From: Bacillota bacterium
GTDB lineage: Bacteria > Eremiobacterota > SpSt-956 > JAKJGF01
DNA: 11,012 nt
Reading direction: 5' to 3'
NCBI GenBank assembly: GCA_029555925.1
Contig: JAKPQU010000512.1
Span: forward strand, 1 to 11,012
This document shows, piece by piece, positions 6,447-11,012 of the stretch. The notes under the pieces were generated by a model that did no database searches, had not been told where the DNA came from, and saw only the letters and a list, made by a program, of their open reading frames with translations. Within the stretch, counting starts at the first letter, position 1. Every line of letters begins with the position of its first letter. The translations under genes were made by a program, and so were the position numbers.

Positions 6447-7558
6447 TTAATATTAAAAACTATCGGTGAAGGAAGGGTAATCTGTTTCATATATTCCAGT
6501 GCATACAGGTCAGTCATGCCTGCCACGTAATCTGTCACCATATGCTGTGGCTGAGCTTTTTCTTTTACATAAAAATCATGCATTTTCTCCAGATATTTTC
6601 CGAAAGACTGATCGAAAGGAACCTGTTCATGATCGTATGCTTCATAATCACAGGAGCACCTATTATATAAATCCATAAGATGTCCGAAAAGTTCTTTTAC
6701 GATTTTTTTGCTGTATTTCTCATAATCTTTAATAGTTTTATTGTAATATATATGTTCATAGTTGAATGTTCTGAGTTTTATCACCAGGTCGAAGGTGTCG
6801 TCAGAGAATCCTATTTCCTGTCTGTCTCTGGAGTTTTCAATTACATCCGCTACAAGTTTATTGATGATTTCTCCGTTGGAGTCGCCGAGTTCTTTCCTTA
6901 TTTCTTCGGGAATATCTTTTGTTTCTATAAAACCTGCCCTTATGGCGTCTTCAATATCCCTTCCCAGATAGGCAATTTTATCTGAAAATCTTATAATACA
7001 TCCTTCATACGATGAGGGTTTGAAATTTCGAGCTTTTATATTATCCAGATCTTTTTCCTCTTCCGAAGGGGAGAGGTATTGTTCGAATTTTTCTCCGTTA
7101 TGGCATATGATACCGTCTTTTACCGCATAGGTAAGGTTAAGCCCCTCTCCTCTGTTAGCCAGATATTCCACCACTCTGTAACTGTTTATTTCATGGATGA
7201 ATTTATCAATCCCCGGTATCTCATTCAGGGCATCTTCTCCCGAATGGCCGAATGGAGTATGGCCCATGTCATGACCGAGGCCTATGGCATAGGCAAGTTC
7301 AGTGTCCACATCCCATCCGTAATTATTGAGCTCCCTGCAGATAGATGCACCTACCGAGGCCACATGCATGACATGTTCAATTCTCGTACATACATGATCA
7401 TTCTGGGGAGCAAAAAAGACCTGTGTCTTGTTTTTCAGCCTTCTGAAAGGCATGGAATGAATAATTGCGGTCTGATCACGGAAATAATCACTTCTTATGG
7501 GAATGGTTTCTTTTTTTCTCCTCTTCAGATATATATGTTCCTCAAGAGGATTCACCAT
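6443..7558 (-). CDS. dgt: dGTPase-like HD-domain nucleotide triphosphohydrolase
   Basis: This 371-residue cytoplasmic protein belongs to the deoxyguanosinetriphosphate triphosphohydrolase-like HD superfamily, whose members hydrolyse dNTPs to deoxynucleoside plus triphosphate. HD metal ligands are visible: H62 in RIEHVMHV, H96-D97 in GLGHDMGHTPFGH, and D193 in FSDKIAYLGRDI. H100, H105, H122 (HEINSYRVVE) and H153 (DGIICHNGE) match other conserved histidines of the family. The N-terminal PFRRLKNKTQVF is the usual lead-in. It is nearer in length to the short dNTPase group than to the 505-residue E. coli Dgt, so the exact dNTP preference is open. The ATG at 7556-7558 is preceded by AAGAGG with 8-nt spacing. 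The TAA stop lies on the same TTAA as the stop of the convergent lipoprotein gene. It may serve nucleotide-pool control or phage resistance; nothing nearby decides this. Confidence 0.9.
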   Translation of the reverse strand: MVNPLEEHIYLKRRKKETIPIRSDYFRDQTAIIHSMPFRRLKNKTQVFFAPQNDHVCTRIEHVMHVASVGASICRELNNYGWDVDTELAYAIGLGHDMGHTPFGHSGEDALNEIPGIDKFIHEINSYRVVEYLANRGEGLNLTYAVKDGIICHNGEKFEQYLSPSEEEKDLDNIKARNFKPSSYEGCIIRFSDKIAYLGRDIEDAIRAGFIETKDIPEEIRKELGDSNGEIINKLVADVIENSRDRQEIGFSDDTFDLVIKLRTFNYEHIYYNKTIKDYEKYSKKIVKELFGHLMDLYNRCSCDYEAYDHEQVPFDQSFGKYLEKMHDFYVKEKAQPQHMVTDYVAGMTDLYALEYMKQITLPSPIVFNIN

Positions 7559-7621
7559 TTTTTATACCTCTTTTCTTTATAAAAAATAAACACCTCTGTT
7601 GAAAATAAGTTTCTTCTTTAT

Positions 7622-7649
7622 GTGAAATATTCCTTTGTTATGGTATAAT
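7622..7649 (+). promoter_or_regulatory. Extended -10 promoter for the lipoprotein-subtilase unit
   Basis: TGGTATAAT at 7641-7649 is a perfect TATAAT with the upstream TG of an extended -10. GTGAAA (7622-7627, four of six to TTGACA) lies 16 bp before it. Transcription would begin near 7656, leaving a leader of about 105 nt before the TTG start at 7763. The promoter lies between divergent genes. Confidence 0.55.
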
Positions 7650-7762
7650 TTTATTACTATGGAGCTTACTGTGGCTTATTATAGAAATGAAAAAGAATGG
7701 GTTCTGTGGGAAACTTATAGACCGGTCAGATAAACTGAAACTTCAAAAGAGGATGATGAATA

Positions 7763-9229
7763 TTGATAAAAGAATATTTTTATTTATTTCTGATTATTTC
7801 TATGTTAAATGTCGGATGCGGCGATGACAGAACTGTTATTAGATCAGGCCCGTCAATAAAAGGCACTGTAGTCGAATACTCCAAAGGATCCCCTGTCATA
7901 AATTCTACTGTTACATTGCTTGAAACAGGAGTTTCAACCATGACAGATGAGAATGGTTATTTTTCCTTTAATAATATAGAACCGGGACTTTATACACTTT
8001 TACTTTCAAAAAAAGGCTACAGTGCTTCCATGGCTCAGTCTGTAAATGGAGGCACGTCCCTTGAACTTATACAGATGCCTTATTTTAATCCTCTGTGGCC
8101 TGTATCTGCTCCTTATATAACTGTGAGCGGTATATCAGATGGAGATATCATCACAGATAAAAAAACTATTGCCGTTTCTGCTGCAGGTGCAGGGAATATA
8201 AAAGGCATTTATGTTAAAACAGGATATAAATACGGTTATCCTTCGGCAGTAAGCAAAGATAATTCGTCTGTTCTATCTTTTGAACTGGAGCCTGAAAAAC
8301 TTCCTTCGGGAAATAATTATCTTTATATTGTAGTTTATGATACAAATAATAACAGATCAGAGCTTACGATACATATAAAAAACGGATTTTCTTCCCATGC
8401 AACTCCTCCTGTGTACCCGCCGAAGTTTATCAGGGTAACAGCCTATACCTTCGGAGAATCCTGTGGAGAATATTACCGCAGAGTAGAAAATTTAAAAAAG
8501 AAGAGATTAATTTCTCGTGATCTCGACCCGTTTATTGTAAAAATAAACGATAACCTTTTAAATCTCAGTGGCCTTCCTGCCGATGCCACATGTTATGTAT
8601 CAATAAACTGCACCTATGAACAGAGTGATGCCACATCTTATAAATTATACCGTTCTATTTCTAAAGATGGCCCTTTTACATGGGTTGCCACATCATCATC
8701 ACCTGTTTTTACAGACGGAGACCCTTCTGTTATATATCCGGGGCAGAAACTTTATTACAAAATGTCTGCCTGTAATGCTGCAGGCGAGAGTCCTTTAAGT
8801 GATATATCTCATGAGGTAACGGTTCTGGATCTATTCCGTGTAAATCTTACAGAACCTTCGGATAACAGAACAGGTGTTTCTACGAAACCTGTGCTGAAAT
8901 GGTCCGTAAATAACAGGACAGGTAATAAAAGAGTATATGACATATATATATGGGATGTTAACAGAGAGAAATCCGATCCTGTTGTTATCGAACATGTGAG
9001 CAGTGACGATATAAATGAAAGTTCTGTCAATCTGTCTGTGGAACTGAAGAAAAACGCAGTATATGAATGGGATGTTTTCAATACTTATGCAGCCGGTTCA
9101 TATGACGAAACAACCCGTACCTATCGGGCCTATTCCTATCCGTCTTATCCTTATATAGATTTGAATACTTATGAAGTTTATTTTACGTCAAACAACGGTT
9201 CTTTTATATTTACAACTGTATCTGAATAA
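7763..9229 (+). CDS. Multidomain lipoprotein (carboxypeptidase-regulatory-like, Ig-like and FN3-like domains)
   Basis: This 488-residue exported lipoprotein starts with TTG at 7763. The start is supported by AAGAGG (7747-7752) 10 nt upstream and by the signal peptide it creates, which ends LNVGC with C19 as lipidation site. The nearby ATGs at 7753 and 7756 are in another frame. Domains run in order: a carboxypeptidase-regulatory-like beta-sandwich (about 31-105; IKGTVVE, TDENGYFSFNNIEPGLYTL), an Ig-like domain (about 113-207), an FN3-like domain (about 220-355; SYKLYRSISKDGPFTWV, LYYKMSACNAAGESPLS) and a final FN3/Ig-like domain (about 358-486; PVLKWSV, YEWDV). I see no catalytic motif, so a binding, adhesive or scaffold role on the cell envelope is inferred. 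It is followed after 65 bp by a same-strand protease gene whose product carries the same regulatory-like fold, so the two are probably co-transcribed. The asparagine three residues before the cysteine is unusual for a lipobox. Confidence 0.82.
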   Translation: MIKEYFYLFLIISMLNVGCGDDRTVIRSGPSIKGTVVEYSKGSPVINSTVTLLETGVSTMTDENGYFSFNNIEPGLYTLLLSKKGYSASMAQSVNGGTSLELIQMPYFNPLWPVSAPYITVSGISDGDIITDKKTIAVSAAGAGNIKGIYVKTGYKYGYPSAVSKDNSSVLSFELEPEKLPSGNNYLYIVVYDTNNNRSELTIHIKNGFSSHATPPVYPPKFIRVTAYTFGESCGEYYRRVENLKKKRLISRDLDPFIVKINDNLLNLSGLPADATCYVSINCTYEQSDATSYKLYRSISKDGPFTWVATSSSPVFTDGDPSVIYPGQKLYYKMSACNAAGESPLSDISHEVTVLDLFRVNLTEPSDNRTGVSTKPVLKWSVNNRTGNKRVYDIYIWDVNREKSDPVVIEHVSSDDINESSVNLSVELKKNAVYEWDVFNTYAAGSYDETTRTYRAYSYPSYPYIDLNTYEVYFTSNNGSFIFTTVSE

Positions 9230-9254
9230 GGTGTTCTACAGGTTAAGCAAACCT

Positions 9255-9277
9255 CGCGTCACGCGTTACGCGTCACG
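9255..9277. repeat. CGTCACG heptamer repeat upstream of the subtilase gene
   Basis: Three heptamers (CGTCACG, CGTTACG, CGTCACG, preceded by CG) match positions 81-103 exactly over 23 nt. The copy follows CCTCG, as do the other two repeat sites, and ends 7 nt before the Shine-Dalgarno sequence (AGGAGG, 9285-9290) of the subtilase gene. It lacks the facing left block of the first copy. Confidence 0.85.
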
Positions 9278-9294
9278 ATTTTTCAGGAGGATTT

Positions 9295-10794
9295 ATGAAA
9301 AAAATTATTTTCTCTATATTATTTCTATCTTTTATCATTTCAGGCTGCGGAGGAAATCAGGTAACACAGGTAATTAATACTCAGACGGAAAACATCGGGA
9401 ATTTTTCAGACCCTCTGTCGTTGCCGGAAAGTGATGATAAGCTTCCTCCCCATGAAGATAATATGATTATTGTCCATTACAGAGACAGCATCTACGACAT
9501 ATCTGAAAAAACAGGAGGTACTGTAATAAACACTTTTTCTATTGGAGATAAAAAATACGGAAAGATTAAATTGCCTGCCGGTTCATCAATAGTAAATACT
9601 GTCAGAACTATAGATAAGGATGTTATTTATGCAGAACCTGTTTATACTTACACGCCGGACATGGTTCCCGATGATTTTTACTATAATTATCAATATGCTC
9701 CTCAGATATGTTCTGCACAGGAAGCATGGGATATTACAACCGGGTCGGAAGATATCACCATTGCCATTCTGGATACGGGAGTTAACGGCACACACTGTGA
9801 ATTTACCGGTAAAATGGTTACAGGTTTTAATGCAGTTACAGGAGAAGAATTTGACGGAAGAATAAATTCCGATGTTATGGGTCATGGAACTCATGTGGCG
9901 GGAATTGCCGCTGCTACCGGTAATAACGGAACAGGTATAGCAGGTGTTGCCTGGAAATGCAGAATTATGCCTGTAGTAATGGCAGAGGGAAATGAAGATA
10001 TACCGAATGATGTGATATTGAGGGCTATTGTATGGGCAACAGAACATGGCGCCCGTGTCATAAATATGAGTTTCAGCGATAAAAATGGCTACTCTCTGTC
10101 ACTGACAGATGCCATAAATTATGCCATGGAGAGAAATGTTGTTCTTGTTTCATCCATGGGTAATACACACAGAGCTATGGTCAGATATCCGGCAGCATGC
10201 CAGGGAATCATTGCAGTAGGTGCCGTAGACGGCAGAAAACAGGGAGCCTCTTTTTCTACCGGGGGAAATCATATTTCTATATCCGCTCCCGGAGTGGATA
10301 TTTATTCTACGGCTAAAGACGGTCATTATGTGTCTATGAGCGGCACATCTATGTCCGCCCCCTTTGTTACAGGCGTATGCGCTCTTCTTGCATCCTTTCA
10401 TAAAGGTATTACCCCTGAAGAGATAAGAAGTCAGATAGAACTTACTGCAGAAGATACAGGAGAACCGGGATGGGACAGAGTTACGGGATGGGGTAATATT
10501 AACGTGAAAGATGCTCTGGGCCCCCTCAGAGAAAATAAATACGGGAGAGTAAAGGTTTATTTAAAGACTGTTTCAGGAGAACCTGTGGTAAACAACACTG
10601 TATTATTGTATAGTGGAGAGAATATGACTGGATTTACAAAGTCAGATAAAGATGGACTGGCCTCTTTTTATTATGTCAACAGAGGAAGTAATTACAGAGC
10701 ATTATCTTTTGATAGTAAACCGGGCAAAACCAGATATTCCGGATATTTTGATGTGAATTACTCAAGCACCGTTACTGTAAATGGTTTTGAGTGA
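9295..10794 (+). CDS. Subtilisin-family (S8) lipoprotein protease
   Basis: This exported serine protease precursor has 499 residues. A type II signal peptide ends IISGC (C18). A propeptide resembling the S8 inhibitor fold (about 55-125; IIVHYRDSIYD, VIYAEPVYTYTP) precedes the catalytic domain (about 142-410). The triad is complete: D160 in AILDTGVNGTH, H197 in MGHGTHVAG and S352 in SGTSMSAPFVTG. N290 in SSMGNTHRA is the likely oxyanion-hole residue. The C-terminus (about 423-497; GRVKVYLKTVSGEP, KSDKDGLASFYY) is a carboxypeptidase-regulatory-like beta-sandwich, as in the upstream lipoprotein. The lipid anchor precedes the propeptide, so autoprocessing could release the mature enzyme from the membrane; this is inference. 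AGGAGG lies only 4 nt before the ATG. The gene follows the multidomain lipoprotein by 65 bp, probably in one transcript. Substrate unknown. Confidence 0.93.
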   Translation: MKKIIFSILFLSFIISGCGGNQVTQVINTQTENIGNFSDPLSLPESDDKLPPHEDNMIIVHYRDSIYDISEKTGGTVINTFSIGDKKYGKIKLPAGSSIVNTVRTIDKDVIYAEPVYTYTPDMVPDDFYYNYQYAPQICSAQEAWDITTGSEDITIAILDTGVNGTHCEFTGKMVTGFNAVTGEEFDGRINSDVMGHGTHVAGIAAATGNNGTGIAGVAWKCRIMPVVMAEGNEDIPNDVILRAIVWATEHGARVINMSFSDKNGYSLSLTDAINYAMERNVVLVSSMGNTHRAMVRYPAACQGIIAVGAVDGRKQGASFSTGGNHISISAPGVDIYSTAKDGHYVSMSGTSMSAPFVTGVCALLASFHKGITPEEIRSQIELTAEDTGEPGWDRVTGWGNINVKDALGPLRENKYGRVKVYLKTVSGEPVVNNTVLLYSGENMTGFTKSDKDGLASFYYVNRGSNYRALSFDSKPGKTRYSGYFDVNYSSTVTVNGFE

Positions 10795-10856
10795 TTTTAC
10801 CGAACTCAGGATTGTAAGAAAAATAACTCTGGCAAATTAATTAGAACGATTAGTAT

Positions 10857-10890
10857 CCTCGCATCATGCATCACGCGTCACGTGTCATGA
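10857..10890. repeat. Drifted heptamer repeat copy downstream of the subtilase gene
   Basis: After CCTC the sequence reads in heptamers GCATCAT, GCATCAC, GCGTCAC and GTGTCAT, a diverged form of the CGTCACG repeat with C-to-T or G-to-A changes. Twelve bases (TCACGCGTCACG, 10871-10882) match the first copy exactly. Confidence 0.7.
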
Positions 10891-10917
10891 TTGTAAATAT
10901 GACATGGGTATTTTTTT
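10881..10917 (+). terminator. Candidate intrinsic terminator after the subtilase gene
   Basis: CGTGTCAT (10881-10888) pairs with ATGACATG (10899-10906) as an 8-bp stem with one G-U and a 10-nt loop. Seven T residues (10911-10917) follow after a 4-nt gap. The stem is AT-rich and the T-run is slightly displaced, so efficiency is uncertain. The left arm is part of the drifted heptamer repeat. Confidence 0.4.
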
Positions 10918-11012
10918 ACAACCACTAATACTTTTTAGCTTTAGACATAGTAGTCTGCCTGCCTGGTGTTCCGGAGAAAAAAATATCACGGCAGCACAGG
11001 TATATTTTATTG

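Noticed and set aside
7079..7582. 167-codon plus-strand ORF antisense to the HD hydrolase gene
   Set aside because: It is a shadow of the well-supported minus-strand gene with intact metal-binding motifs, and its protein shows no recognisable family.
7576..7604. Minus-strand promoter for the HD hydrolase gene (TATAAA with TTTCAA 17 bp upstream)
   Set aside because: The start site it predicts would fall inside the ribosome-binding site, and the -35 match is poor.

Overview
This 11 kb window is AT-rich bacterial DNA (roughly 38-40% G+C by eye) read with the standard bacterial code. TAA, TGA and TAG all act as stops, and one well-supported gene starts with TTG. Nothing in it identifies the species. 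Three lipoproteins with type II signal peptides, a long soluble multi-PAS hybrid histidine kinase and short intergenic repeats suggest an environmental bacterium with a sizeable genome, but I cannot name the phylum.

Layout. Positions 1-147 hold no gene; they hold a heptamer-based inverted repeat, possibly a small MITE-like element. A hypothetical protein resembling the DUF6304-type family (172-819) follows. At its ATGA stop begins a decayed gene remnant (816-1109) whose protein-like reading changes frame and crosses an in-frame stop. A large hybrid sensor histidine kinase (1234-4488; five PAS-like domains, HisKA, HATPase, receiver) comes next. The 425-bp gap after it (4489-4913) contains a long imperfect inverted repeat with a 21-bp near-perfect helix. 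A lipoprotein with an octapeptide-repeat linker and a KY-type transglutaminase-like domain (4914-6446) is arranged tail to tail with a dGTPase-like HD hydrolase (7558-6443). The two share the TTAA that supplies both stop codons. A divergent 204-bp intergenic region with an extended -10 promoter leads to a likely two-gene unit: a lipoprotein of carboxypeptidase-regulatory-like, Ig-like and FN3-like domains (7763-9229) and a subtilisin-family lipoprotein protease that also ends in a carboxypeptidase-regulatory-like domain (9295-10794). The last 218 bp carry another heptamer-repeat copy, part of which forms one arm of a candidate terminator.

How it fits together. The right half is mostly an exported, lipid-anchored set: a cysteine transglutaminase/protease-fold protein, a binding-type multidomain lipoprotein and a serine protease. 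Their shared fold types and the adjacency of the last two suggest surface or periplasmic protein processing, which is inference. The kinase is cytoplasmic by sequence and has no DNA-binding response regulator beside it. I see no defence system, CRISPR array, transposase, integrase, tRNA or rRNA. The most unusual material is non-coding: the period-7 CGTCACG repeat family (three sites) and the long inverted repeat at 4562-4768.
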